Of a stretch of DNA of 64,000 nt, positions 1 to 8,414 are shown piece by piece. A program made the position numbers and the translations under genes. The notes beneath the pieces are model-generated. The model ran no database searches. It saw only the letters and a list, made by a program, of their open reading frames with translations, and had not been told where the DNA came from. Location of the stretch: contig NZ_JAUDRZ010000026.1 of assembly GCF_030380735.1 (NCBI RefSeq), forward strand, positions 683,370 to 747,369, read 5' to 3'. How positions within the stretch are numbered: position 1 is the first letter of the stretch; each line of letters opens with the position of its first letter. The DNA comes from Rhizobium sp. S152. GTDB lineage: Bacteria; Pseudomonadota; Alphaproteobacteria; Rhizobiales; Rhizobiaceae.

Positions 1-702
1 GACATCGCCGACGCCGGCGATATGGCAGGCCACGAGCCCGGCATAGACGATGGTGACGAAGGGCAGGCATTCGAGACCGATGACGGTGGAGATCGCAGCG
101 CCGGCGCCGACCATCAGCCCGCCGAGACGATCCCACCGCACGAGCCCGCCGAAAATCATCATCAAGGCGATGATCTGGACATTGTGGTGATCGATGCGGC
201 CGGGTGAAAACTCCAGCACGCCGATGCTCATCAGCATCGTCATCAGTGCCAGGGACAACGAAAATGCGGTTCCCGACATCGCAAGCCCGCTCATCAGCCG
301 GCGAACGGCGGCCGCGGCGAGCAGGCTGAAAATAGCCAGCATGATCGGCGGCCAGATGTGAAACGCCAACGACAGCGCCTGCTCGGTCGGCAGCCACGGC
401 TGCGAAAGCCACGCGATGACAACATAGGGGAGATCGACCAGCCGCGACCACGGCGAGACGTAGGCCTCGGGCATGGAGACGAACGGCAGCGACAGGTCGA
501 ACCAATGACCCTGCGCCGACATCAGGCTGCGGATCTGCAACTCCCGCAACCGGTCGTCGACATCGCCGACGAAAGGCACACCATCGGCCACATCCAGCAA
601 CACCATCGCGAGCGCCGTGCCGTAGATGAAGAGAAACATCCGCCACAGGGGCGTTTCGCGAACGGCGGAACCGCTATCGGACAGGGATATAGTCGACACC
701 AT
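1..702 (-). CDS. Partial integral membrane protein, STT3/GT66-like glycosyltransferase (3' end cut by window)
   Basis: An open frame runs without a stop from an ATG at 702 to the window edge (234 codons), so the C-terminus is missing. After a short soluble N-terminus there is one membrane segment, then a loop with VDDRLR and later WFDLSLPF and SPWSRLVDLP, then several hydrophobic helices. SPGRIDHHN lies near residue 170. An early acidic/Arg loop followed by an R-x-D-H-H motif before a helix bundle recalls oligosaccharyltransferase STT3/AglB/PglB proteins. That assignment is inference from motif spacing only. It lies 70 bp downstream of the RNase T2 gene on the same strand. Without the C-terminal half the family cannot be settled; another polytopic GT-C type transferase is possible. 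Confidence 0.6.
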   Translation of the reverse strand, partial: MVSTISLSDSGSAVRETPLWRMFLFIYGTALAMVLLDVADGVPFVGDVDDRLRELQIRSLMSAQGHWFDLSLPFVSMPEAYVSPWSRLVDLPYVVIAWLSQPWLPTEQALSLAFHIWPPIMLAIFSLLAAAAVRRLMSGLAMSGTAFSLSLALMTMLMSIGVLEFSPGRIDHHNVQIIALMMIFGGLVRWDRLGGLMVGAGAAISTVIGLECLPFVTIVYAGLVACHIAGVGDV

Positions 703-771
703 CGTCACTCGCGCTGTTGGTCACCGCCAGCCGGGACGATAGATGTCAAAAATTGAAATTATCCTACGACC

Positions 772-1506
772 TCAAGAGCCCGCCGCATCGACCATGCCTT
801 CGTCGCAGCCGAACGAGGTGCGACCGGCTCCCTGAATGAGGTCGCCCAGATTCCTGCCCTTGCCGTCCGTCGCATCGGCCGATAGCCCGATCGTCAGCTC
901 GCTGATGATGCGGTTGCCGTTGGCGCGGCGGCAACTCATCTTCACGCGATCACCGGCGCCGGGACCGAAGCTCTTGTCGAACGCCGCCTTGATCGCGTCA
1001 CCGGTCAGTGACTTGCCGATATTGGTGGCGAACAGCTCCTGAACGGCGGAACCGTTGAGGTCGCCGATCAGCCTGACGGCATCCGCGAAGTAGGCGTCGG
1101 CGCTCATGCCGGTGCAAGTCCCGTGCTTGATCCACTCATGCCGCTCGAGCGCAGATTGCGTCCCCGGCATGACCTTGTCGAGCGAGGTCTTCGTCCCCGC
1201 CGAAAGCTTCACCTCCGGCAGCCCCTTCCAGTCGCCATCCTTGTCGGCGGTTCGCTGAACGTCGGAAACGCCGCAATAATCCTTGCGCATCGGCCAGAGC
1301 CCGTGCAGCGAAAAATTGCTGGCGTCGAAGCGCTCATCCGTCTGGCTGGCGCATTCCGGCTTGCGCTGGTTGGTTTCGCAGAAAGCAGGCTGCCAGCTTG
1401 CCGCCAGAATGAACCGCGTCCGCCCGCCGGTCTCCTGCGCGCCGACACCGCCCCCGACCGATATCATCGCGGCGACCAGCGCCACGCGAAGTACAAGATT
1501 TTTCAT
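772..1506 (-). CDS. Exported ribonuclease T2 family protein
   Basis: The 244-aa product begins with a Sec signal peptide (MKNLVLRVALVAAMISVGGG, cleavage near GAQ-ET). It carries both conserved active-site segments of the RNase T2 family, FSLHGLWP (about residue 70) and HEWIKHGTC (about residue 125), each with a catalytic His, plus pairs of Cys typical of the fold. The expected role is periplasmic or extracellular cleavage of RNA through 2',3'-cyclic phosphates. I chose the ATG at 1506 because GGAGG lies 6 bases upstream and the signal peptide starts there; an in-frame ATG at 1575 would bury the signal. The downstream membrane protein at 702 may be co-transcribed. Confidence 0.9.
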   Translation of the reverse strand: MKNLVLRVALVAAMISVGGGVGAQETGGRTRFILAASWQPAFCETNQRKPECASQTDERFDASNFSLHGLWPMRKDYCGVSDVQRTADKDGDWKGLPEVKLSAGTKTSLDKVMPGTQSALERHEWIKHGTCTGMSADAYFADAVRLIGDLNGSAVQELFATNIGKSLTGDAIKAAFDKSFGPGAGDRVKMSCRRANGNRIISELTIGLSADATDGKGRNLGDLIQGAGRTSFGCDEGMVDAAGS

Positions 1507-1661
1507 CGCCACCCTCCAAGGAACAATCCATGAACAGATAAGCATGCCGCATCTACTGCGGCAACCCTCAATCACTGGGGTAAAATTTCCCGCCCTATAA
1601 GCAGACGTGCGTGTTGCATTTGCTGACCGATCTGGTCATCTCGGGAGCGAGGAGGAACGGA

Positions 1662-2591
1662 ATGTTCGCACAGACTGAGCGGCTGGAAACGCCGACAGCA
1701 TCGCTGGCCTATCATCACCGGCAGGCAAAGGGCGATGCGAACGGCATTCTCTTGATCTGCCACGGCCTTGCCGAGCATTCCCGCCGCTACGCCGGCTTTG
1801 CCAATGCCATGGTGGCGCGGGGCTATCACGTCTATGCGCACGACCACCGCGGCCATGGCGAGACCACTGCCGACGACGCGCCGATCGGCCGTTTCGCCCG
1901 ACGCGATGGCGTAAGGGCGGTCATAGATGACGTCGCCGCCATGCGCGACCATGCCGCCCGCCACTATCCGGGCCTGCCGGTGATCCTGTTCGGCCATTCC
2001 ATGGGGGGACTGATCGCGCTCAATGCCGCCGTCAGCCATCCTGAAAAATTCGATGCGCTCGCTATCTGGAATTCCACCTTCAACCCAGGCCTGGCCGGCC
2101 GTGCCGCCCAGGTGATCCTGCGTACCGAGCGAGCATTGAAAGGCTCCGACGTCCCGAGCGCCCTGCTCCCCAAGCTCACCTTCGAGACCTGGGGCAAGAG
2201 CGTGCCGGATCATCGCACCCTTTTCGACTGGCTTTCCCGCGATCCCGTCGAGGTTGACAAATACATCGCCGACCCGCTTTGCGGTTTCGATGCCTCCGTG
2301 TCGCTGTGGCTCGACGTTTTCGAACTGACGTTCCGGGCGACCCAGAGGTCGTTTCTCGACCGTCTTGCCAAGGATATGCCGATCAATCTGGTCGGTGGCG
2401 GAAAGGACCCGGCGACGGACAACGGACACGCGATCGTCTGGCTCTCAAACCATTTGAAGACGGCGGGATTCTGCCGTATCAGCACGCAGATATATCAGGA
2501 CATGCGCCACGAGACTTTGAACGAGATCGGCGCGGACACGGCCATCTCGGCATTCGCCGATTGGTGCGACCAGGCCGTCGTCCAGTCCTGA
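1662..2591 (+). CDS. Alpha/beta hydrolase (monoacylglycerol lipase / lysophospholipase PldB type)
   Basis: This 309-aa protein has an oxyanion-hole HG motif (CHGLAEHSRRY, about residue 33) and the nucleophile elbow GHSMGG (about residue 110), with a conserved Asp region (GGGKDPATDN) and a C-terminal His (MRHETLNE), completing a Ser-Asp-His triad. The order and spacing match the serine aminopeptidase S33/PldB group, which hydrolyses mono- or lysophospholipid esters. No signal peptide is seen, so it is probably cytoplasmic. The start at 1662 has GGAGG 5 bases upstream and is preferred to an upstream ATG at 1611. It opens a plus-strand run with the DMT transporter 15 bp downstream. The true substrate is unknown. 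Confidence 0.85.
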   Translation: MFAQTERLETPTASLAYHHRQAKGDANGILLICHGLAEHSRRYAGFANAMVARGYHVYAHDHRGHGETTADDAPIGRFARRDGVRAVIDDVAAMRDHAARHYPGLPVILFGHSMGGLIALNAAVSHPEKFDALAIWNSTFNPGLAGRAAQVILRTERALKGSDVPSALLPKLTFETWGKSVPDHRTLFDWLSRDPVEVDKYIADPLCGFDASVSLWLDVFELTFRATQRSFLDRLAKDMPINLVGGGKDPATDNGHAIVWLSNHLKTAGFCRISTQIYQDMRHETLNEIGADTAISAFADWCDQAVVQS

Positions 2592-2606
2592 TCAAGAAGG
2601 ACCGAC

Positions 2607-3566
2607 ATGAACAACCGTAAATCCTCCCTGCCCGTCAACACCTCTTCGGAAGTGATGCTGGGCCTCGTCCTGATGTTCATTTCGGTGCTGATCTCGCCTG
2701 TCATCGATATCTTCTCGAAGCTCGCGATCACCACGATCCCGTCGGCGGAAATCACCGCCGCGCGCTTCGGCGTCCAGGCGCTATGCATGCTGCCGATCGT
2801 CCTGTGGCGCCGCAACCTTGCGGACATCACCTGGAGGCAGAGTTTCTTCCACGCCATCCGCGGAGCCATCATCACCGTCTCGATGATCTCCTTCGTCACC
2901 ACGCTGAAATACATGGCAGTCGCCGATGCGATCGCCATCTTCTTCGTCGAGCCGATCATCCTGACGATCCTGAGCAGCATCTTCCTTGGGGAGGCGATCG
3001 GCTGGCGCCGCTACACCGCCTGCGGCGTCGGCTTCTTCGGTGCCATCCTCATCATCCAGCCGAGTTTCCAGGAAGTCGGCTACGTCGCATTGCTGCCCGT
3101 CGTCAGCGCGGTGTGCATCGCCATATCAGCGATGATGAACCGGGCGCTGGCGCAGCGCGAGGACCCCTGGGTCATGCAGTTCCACATGGGCCTCTGGGGC
3201 CTGCTGATCTGCGCCATCCTGCTCTATCTCGGCCACGGCAGCGGCTCCGACGTCTTCGATCCCGTGATGCCGGATACCCGCGCCTGGCTCTATCTGCTCG
3301 GCGTCGGCGTCACCGCCGCCATCGCCGGCATCTTCGGCGTCTACGCCTACCGCTCGGCGCCCGCCTCGACGTTGGCCCCGCTGCAATATTTCGAGATCGT
3401 CTCGGCAACGGCGTTCGCCTGGCTGGTCTTCGGCGATTTCCCGGATGCGCTGAAGTGGCTCGGCATCTTCATTATCATGGGCTCCGGCTTCTACATCATC
3501 TGGCGCGAGCGGCGCTTTGCATCGAAGCCCGTATCCGATACATCTGAGCAGACGCGGGCACCCTGA
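2607..3566 (+). CDS. DMT superfamily transporter (EamA family)
   Basis: The 319-aa protein is almost entirely hydrophobic with about ten predicted membrane helices arranged as two repeats of the EamA fold. The second repeat begins near residue 155, and the end of each repeat carries the typical short loop (FVEPIILTILSSIFLGE; YFEIVSATAFAWLVFGD). EamA proteins are inner-membrane exporters or permeases for metabolites and amino acids; the substrate here cannot be read from sequence. It lies between the hydrolase and a CoA-transferase with 15- and 18-bp gaps, which suggests one transcript and a shared substrate. Confidence 0.9.
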   Translation: MNNRKSSLPVNTSSEVMLGLVLMFISVLISPVIDIFSKLAITTIPSAEITAARFGVQALCMLPIVLWRRNLADITWRQSFFHAIRGAIITVSMISFVTTLKYMAVADAIAIFFVEPIILTILSSIFLGEAIGWRRYTACGVGFFGAILIIQPSFQEVGYVALLPVVSAVCIAISAMMNRALAQREDPWVMQFHMGLWGLLICAILLYLGHGSGSDVFDPVMPDTRAWLYLLGVGVTAAIAGIFGVYAYRSAPASTLAPLQYFEIVSATAFAWLVFGDFPDALKWLGIFIIMGSGFYIIWRERRFASKPVSDTSEQTRAP

Positions 3567-3584
3567 TCTGATCGTGGGAGGAAC

Positions 3585-4781
3585 ATGACGCAGACCCAGC
3601 CTAACAAAGCGCCGCTGGCGGGCATTCGTGTCATCGAACTTGCGCGCGTGTTGGCCGGCCCCTGGGCGGGCCAGATGCTGGCCGATCTCGGCGCCGACGT
3701 GATCAAGGTCGAAAACCCCGAAGGCGGCGATGATACCCGCCACTGGGGACCACCCTTCGTCGAAGGCGCGGATGGCGAAAATCTTTCCGCCGCCTATTAT
3801 CACGCCGCCAATCGCGGCAAGCGCTCCATCGTCGCCGACCTCCGCAGCGAAGAAGGCCAGGCATTGGTCCGCCGGCTGGTCGCCACGGCTGATGTCGTCA
3901 TCGAGAACTTCAAAGTTGGCGGGCTCATCAAATATGGGCTCGACTACGAGAGCCTGCATAGGATCAATCCAAAGATCGTCTACTGCTCGATCACGGGCTT
4001 CGGCCAGACCGGCCCCTATGCAAGCCTCGCCGGCTACGACTACATCGTCCAGGGCATGTCGGGCTTCATGTCAATTACGGGAGAACCGGACGGACAGCCG
4101 ATGAAAGCAGGCGTCGCCATCGCCGATATCTTCACCGGCATCTACGCGGTCTCGGCGATCGAGGCCGCCCTCATCCACGCGTTGAAGACGGGCCAAGGCC
4201 AGCTGGTCGACATGGCGCTGCTCGACGTCCAGTCGGCGGTGCTCGCCAACCAGAACATGAACTACCTGGTATCGGGCCGTGCGCCGACCCGCCTCGGCAA
4301 CGCCCATCCCAACATCTCGCCCTACGAGGTGGTCCCCACCGCCGACGGCTACCTCATCCTCGCCATCGGCAATGACGGCCAGTTCCGCCGTCTGTGCGCC
4401 ATCCTTGATCTCGCCGGCATCGCCGACGACGAGCGCTTCGCCACCAACAAGGCCCGCGTCGCCAACCGCCACGAGGTCCGGCGGCTGGTTTCGACCGAGA
4501 CGCTGAAGTGGACGAAGGCCGATCTGCTCAAGGCTTGTGAAGCGAACGCGGTACCATCAGGCGCGATCAACACCATCGAGGACATGTTCAACGATCCGCA
4601 GATCGTCGCGCGCGGCCTGCGCATCGACCTCGAGGACAGCGCCGGCACACTCATTCCCGGTGTCAGGACGCCGGTTGTGCTGTCCAGCACGCCGCTGCGT
4701 TACGAAAGGCCCAGTCCGCGACTGGGAGAGCACCAAGAGGACGTGCTCGCGGAACTTGCCGAATGGGAGAGGAAGACATGA
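3585..4781 (+). CDS. Class III CoA-transferase (CaiB/BaiF family)
   Basis: The 398-aa protein has the usual length and order of family III CoA-transferases: an N-terminal P-L-x-G-I-R-V-I-E-L strand, RVLAGPWAGQMLADLGADVIKVE (CoA-binding Rossmann half), NRGKRSI, and YGLDYESL-x-x-INPKIVYCSITGFGQTGPYA. The catalytic Asp of the family is expected near residue 165-170 (MKAGVAIADIFTGIYA). It moves CoA between carboxylic acids such as formyl/oxalate, succinate or carnitine-like acids. GGGAGG precedes the ATG. Its stop overlaps the start of the ThDP enzyme (ATGA), so the two are translationally coupled, and a pathway with a CoA-activated acid and a decarboxylase or ligase step is likely. The substrate is not identifiable. 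Confidence 0.9.
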   Translation: MTQTQPNKAPLAGIRVIELARVLAGPWAGQMLADLGADVIKVENPEGGDDTRHWGPPFVEGADGENLSAAYYHAANRGKRSIVADLRSEEGQALVRRLVATADVVIENFKVGGLIKYGLDYESLHRINPKIVYCSITGFGQTGPYASLAGYDYIVQGMSGFMSITGEPDGQPMKAGVAIADIFTGIYAVSAIEAALIHALKTGQGQLVDMALLDVQSAVLANQNMNYLVSGRAPTRLGNAHPNISPYEVVPTADGYLILAIGNDGQFRRLCAILDLAGIADDERFATNKARVANRHEVRRLVSTETLKWTKADLLKACEANAVPSGAINTIEDMFNDPQIVARGLRIDLEDSAGTLIPGVRTPVVLSSTPLRYERPSPRLGEHQEDVLAELAEWERKT

Positions 4782-6436
4782 AACGGACAGGCGGAGAACT
4801 GATCGTCGAGGCATTGAAGGCAAACGGGGTGAAACGCCTCTCCTGCGTCCCCGGCGAGAGTTTCCTCGCCGTCCTTGACGCGCTCCATGACAGCGACATC
4901 GAGGTGATTGTCTGCCGCCAGGAGGGCGGCGCCGCGATGATGGCCGACACCTGGGGCCGGCTGACCGGCGAGCCCGGCATCTGCATGGTTACCCGCGGCC
5001 CCGGCGCCACCAACGCGACGGCCGGCCTGCATATCGCTAGGCAGGATTCGATCCCGATGATTCTCTTCATCGGGCAGGTCCAGCGCGAGGCCCGCGAGCG
5101 CGAAGCCTTCCAGGAAGTGGAGTTCCGCCGCGCGCTGACCGAATACGCCAAGTGGGTGGGCGAGATCGACGACGCAGCCCGCATCCCTGAATTCGTCACC
5201 CGCGCCTTCGCGCTCGCAACCTCCGGCCGCCCCGGGCCCGTCGTCCTGTCACTGCCCGAGGACATGTTGCGCGACACGGTCGAGGCGCCTCGCGCCAGGC
5301 GCTATTGCCGCGTCGAAGCCCATCCCGGCAGAAGTCAGGTCGACGACTTCTATCTCCGTCTGCTGAAGGCCGAGCGACCCATGGTGATCCTCGGCGGCTC
5401 GCGCTGGGATGCCGATGCAGTCGCCGACTTCAAGACTTTCGCCGAACGCTTCGGGCTGCCGGTCGGCTGCTCCTTCCGACGCCAGATGCTTTTCGACAAC
5501 CTGCACCCCAACTATGCCGGCGATGTCGGCATCGGCATCAATCCCGAGCTGGCGCGGGAGATCAAGGAAAGCGATCTCCTGATCCTGCTCGGCTGCCGCA
5601 TGTCGGAGATGCCATCGTCGGGCTATACGCTGATCGATATCCCCTACCCGCAGCAGCAACTCGTCCACATCCATCCCGACCCGTCCGAACTCGGCCGTGT
5701 CTACCGCCCGGATCTCGCCATATCGGCCAGCCCGCAGGATTTCGTAGCGGCGCTTGCCGATCTTGAGGCGCCGGACGAACCGCGCTGGGCGGATCGCACC
5801 GAGCGCATGCATCAATCCTATCTCGCGTGGTCGACACCGCCGCAGTCAGGACCGGGCGACGTGCATATGGGCCCGATCATGGCGTGGCTGGAGGAGAACA
5901 CGCGCCCGGACACGGTCTTCACCAACGGCGCCGGCAACTACGCGACATGGCAGCACCGATATCACCGCTTCCGGCAGTTCAATACCCAGGCGGCCCCGAC
6001 CTCAGGCTCGATGGGCTACGGCCTGCCGGCTGCCGTCGCAGCCAAGCAGCTGTTTCCCGATCGCGAGGTGATCTGCTTCGCCGGCGACGGCTGCTTCCTG
6101 ATGCACGGCCAGGAATTCGCTACCGCCATCCGCTACAAGCTGCCGATCATCGTGCTCGTCATCAACAACGGCATGTACGGCACGATCCGCATGCATCAGG
6201 AACGCGAATATCCCGGCCGCGTCAGCGGCACCGGCCTCACCAACCCCGATTTCGCCGCGCTCGCCCGCGCCTATGGCGGCCACGGCGAAACGGTGGAGAC
6301 GACCGAGGACTTCGCCCTCGCATTCGAGCGCGCCCGCGAAAGCGGCCTGCCCGCTATCATCGAGATCAAGCTCGACCCGGAGGCGATTACTCCGACGCGG
6401 ACCCTGTCGGAAATCGCACAAACAAAAAGCCGGTGA
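4778..6436 (+). CDS. Thiamine diphosphate-dependent enzyme, acetolactate synthase-like
   Basis: The 552-aa protein has the three-domain ThDP architecture. The N-terminal PYR domain carries the catalytic Glu (VIVCRQEGGAAMMAD, about residue 47) and RGPGATN; a central domain (about 190-330) follows; the C-terminal PP domain has the ThDP-Mg motif GDGCFLMHGQE with NNGMYG about 27 residues on. It belongs to the ALS/oxalyl-CoA decarboxylase/benzoylformate decarboxylase superfamily. No adjacent small regulatory subunit is present, which argues against a biosynthetic IlvB. Start 4778 overlaps the CoA-transferase stop and has GGGAGAGG upstream. The neighbouring CoA-transferase invites comparison with frc/oxc oxalate degradation, but identity with Oxc cannot be claimed from motifs alone. 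Confidence 0.85.
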   Translation: MKRTGGELIVEALKANGVKRLSCVPGESFLAVLDALHDSDIEVIVCRQEGGAAMMADTWGRLTGEPGICMVTRGPGATNATAGLHIARQDSIPMILFIGQVQREAREREAFQEVEFRRALTEYAKWVGEIDDAARIPEFVTRAFALATSGRPGPVVLSLPEDMLRDTVEAPRARRYCRVEAHPGRSQVDDFYLRLLKAERPMVILGGSRWDADAVADFKTFAERFGLPVGCSFRRQMLFDNLHPNYAGDVGIGINPELAREIKESDLLILLGCRMSEMPSSGYTLIDIPYPQQQLVHIHPDPSELGRVYRPDLAISASPQDFVAALADLEAPDEPRWADRTERMHQSYLAWSTPPQSGPGDVHMGPIMAWLEENTRPDTVFTNGAGNYATWQHRYHRFRQFNTQAAPTSGSMGYGLPAAVAAKQLFPDREVICFAGDGCFLMHGQEFATAIRYKLPIIVLVINNGMYGTIRMHQEREYPGRVSGTGLTNPDFAALARAYGGHGETVETTEDFALAFERARESGLPAIIEIKLDPEAITPTRTLSEIAQTKSR

Positions 6437-6459
6437 ACAGACGAACTGCTCACCGGCCT
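6429..6459 (-). terminator. Intrinsic terminator of the ridA-like gene, overlapping the opposite gene's stop codon
   Basis: Arms gccggtgaacag (6429-6440) and ctgctcaccggc (6446-6457) pair with one mismatch around a 5-base loop. On the minus strand the hairpin is followed by TTTTTGTT (6428-6421). The TGA of the plus-strand ThDP gene lies inside the left arm. Confidence 0.75.
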
Positions 6460-6481
6460 TCAAATCGCGATAGCGACGATC

Positions 6482-6823
6482 TTAGATCGCAGCCGTGACG
6501 ATGAACTCGACCTTGTACTTCGGAGCAGCCAGCTTGGCTTCGCTGGTGGCGCGGGCCGGCGTGTTGGCCGGATCGACCCAGGCTTCCCAGGCAGCGTTCA
6601 TTTCGGCGAAGTCCGAGATGTCGGAGAGGTAGATCAGCGTCTGCAGGATCTTCGACTTGTCGGAGCCGGCAGCGGCGAGCAGACGATCGACTTCACCGAG
6701 CGCATCCTTGCACTGATCGGTCACGGTTGCGCCTTCGCCAACCTGGCCGGCGAGGTAAACGGTGTTGCCGTGGATGACCGCGCCGCTCATGCGGGCGCCG
6801 GCGTCGATACGCTTGATGCTCAT
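6482..6823 (-). CDS. RidA/YjgF family protein (enamine/imine deaminase-like)
   Basis: The 113-aa protein has the RidA fold signature: an N-terminal SGAVIHGNTVYLAGQVG strand pair, a central helix (CKDALGEVDRLLAAAGSDKSKILQTLIYLSDI) and a C-terminal APARAT-like segment, here TPARATSEAKLAAPKYKVEF. The Arg in PARAT is the residue that binds the substrate carboxylate in active RidA proteins. Members hydrolyse reactive 2-aminoacrylate and related imines released by PLP enzymes. The sequence is closer to the shorter YjgH/RidA-like subgroup than to canonical RidA, so the exact activity is uncertain. It is convergent with the ThDP enzyme and 75 bp downstream of the DUF442 gene on the same strand. Confidence 0.9.
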   Translation of the reverse strand: MSIKRIDAGARMSGAVIHGNTVYLAGQVGEGATVTDQCKDALGEVDRLLAAAGSDKSKILQTLIYLSDISDFAEMNAAWEAWVDPANTPARATSEAKLAAPKYKVEFIVTAAI

Positions 6824-6898
6824 GGTGTTCTCCTTGTCATGATATGAAAGAGGCGCCGCACGAAAGGGCAGCGCCGGACTGAAATCCCGCGCCTTGGA

Positions 6899-7237
6899 TC
6901 AGGTGCGGATGTGATGGGTCTTCTGATAGATCGCCGTCGAGCGGGCGCCGGAGCGGCAGTAGCCGAGCATCGGGCGCGAGAATTCGTCGAGCGCGTCGAC
7001 CATACCGGCAACCGCCTCTTCCGTCACGCCCATCGGGCCGACGGGAACATGGGCGATCTCGAGGCCGAGCTCCTTGGCGCGCGCCGCAATATCGGCGAAC
7101 GGGGTCTGGTCCATGCTTTCCTGGTCCGGACGATGGCAGACGATGGACTTGAAGCCCATGGCCTTGATCTCATCGAGGTCGTCGACCGTGATCTGGCCGG
7201 AAACCGAATATTCGTCGTCGATCTGGCGGATGTCCAT
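6899..7237 (-). CDS. DUF442 / TIGR01244 family protein (rhodanese/phosphatase-like)
   Basis: The 112-aa protein matches the DUF442 (beta-lactamase-hydrolase-like N-domain) family: DDEYSVSGQITVDDLDEIKAMGFKSIVCHRPD at the N-terminus, and the Cys-containing P-loop YCRSGARST near residue 92, resembling cysteine-based sulfurtransferases and dual-specificity phosphatases. In other bacteria such domains are fused to a metallo-beta-lactamase persulfide dioxygenase (Blh, linked to sulfide metabolism), but here the domain stands alone. GGAG precedes the ATG. It shares strand with the RidA gene 75 bp away; co-transcription is plausible. Biochemical role unproven. Confidence 0.85.
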   Translation of the reverse strand: MDIRQIDDEYSVSGQITVDDLDEIKAMGFKSIVCHRPDQESMDQTPFADIAARAKELGLEIAHVPVGPMGVTEEAVAGMVDALDEFSRPMLGYCRSGARSTAIYQKTHHIRT

Positions 7238-7321
7238 CGCAAATACTCCTGAAATCGTGGGCTGAATGACTACGCCGCCCGATGCATGTCGTCAACCACA
7301 CGACACCCGTGAATCGACCTG

Positions 7322-8158
7322 TCAGACGAACGCGAAGCTCAGCCCATAGTCCCGGCTCTCGCCCGGCTTCAGCATGACGAATTCACCGCTCGCTTCCAGC
7401 TCGGAGCGCCCGACCCAGCGGTGCGAGACGGGCTCGATCCCCAGCACGTCGATAGGTGTGTTCTGGTTGCGCCAGACCTGCAGATGCGGCAGTGTTTGCG
7501 CCAACACACGCACCCGCAGCGTCCTGCCCAATATCGCGGCGATCGGCCCAAGCCGGACTTCGGCGAAGCCATCGACCGTTGCGGGCGCCTCGACGCAGAA
7601 AATGCCGCCGGGTTCCTGTCCGAAATTCCAGGGAAAGCCGCCGCCCTCGAGCATCTCTCCCTCGAGCCGCGTTCCCGCGTCGAACCACTTGCCGCCGACA
7701 TTCATGTGGTACATCAGGAATGTCGGAACAGTCTCGTTGCTGGTGTTGATCACCCGATCGCGCAGATGGACCTCCCCGGTCGCGCCGTCGATGAACCAGT
7801 GCCGCTCGATCCGCGCCGGATGGCCCTCGACCGTGACGACGTCGATATCGGCGCGGCATTCGGCATTGCCGTTCTCGAACTTCGTCCACAGCACCTTCGC
7901 GACATGCCCGGCCGCCGAACCGTGCAGCGGATAGACCTTGCCATCCGTTCGGCCAGGGATCGGCTCACGGTGGCGAATATGATCCGGACCGCAGGTGAAG
8001 AGAAAGCCTTCGACCGAATGCGAAATGCGCACATCGCCGTCGTCGGGCACCGCTTTCTTAGGCGCGATATCCACGCCCTCGACGGTGCATCCGCCGATAT
8101 CCATCACCGAGCTTTCGTCCAGCACAAGGCGCGGACCACGAGCGGCTGCGAATTCCAT
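7322..8158 (-). CDS. Aldose 1-epimerase-like protein (DUF4432 type)
   Basis: The 278-aa protein is predicted to be all-beta, with galactose-mutarotase-like segments: GKVYPLHGSAAG (a conserved loop near residue 83), ERHWFIDGATGEVHLRDRVIN, PTFLMYHMNVG, and a C-terminal GIEPVSHRW that resembles the substrate-binding Glu region of the superfamily. It probably acts on a carbohydrate, but mutarotase, epimerase and non-enzymatic sugar-binding roles are all possible. The ATG at 8158 has GGGGAGGAG 4-5 bases upstream; an upstream in-frame start at 8245 lacks this. The gene stands alone, divergent from the L,D-transpeptidase. Confidence 0.75.
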   Translation of the reverse strand: MEFAAARGPRLVLDESSVMDIGGCTVEGVDIAPKKAVPDDGDVRISHSVEGFLFTCGPDHIRHREPIPGRTDGKVYPLHGSAAGHVAKVLWTKFENGNAECRADIDVVTVEGHPARIERHWFIDGATGEVHLRDRVINTSNETVPTFLMYHMNVGGKWFDAGTRLEGEMLEGGGFPWNFGQEPGGIFCVEAPATVDGFAEVRLGPIAAILGRTLRVRVLAQTLPHLQVWRNQNTPIDVLGIEPVSHRWVGRSELEASGEFVMLKPGESRDYGLSFAFV

Positions 8159-8414
8159 GATGTCTCCTCCCCGCGATTTCGCGTTCGCGCAAGGGTTAGT
8201 TCCGCCGCCGGGTTTCGTCAATGAGCACCACCGCGTTGACCACATCCGCTCATGGCGTCAGTCGTGATGGAACCGACTGGCCCTCGCAAATGTTTATGAG
8301 TAAAGGAGAAATCACGATAATTTTTATTCTTTGTTCAGCACGATTTCATAAATTCCACACTAGCGTCAAAATTCGCAGGTGTGTGTCGGCCAAGTCACTG
8401 AAGGATACGTAGAC

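Noticed and set aside
4778..6436. Assignment of the ThDP enzyme as oxalyl-CoA decarboxylase on the basis of its CoA-transferase neighbour
   Set aside because: General ThDP motifs do not distinguish the subfamilies and I could not identify Oxc-specific residues, so only the superfamily is stated.
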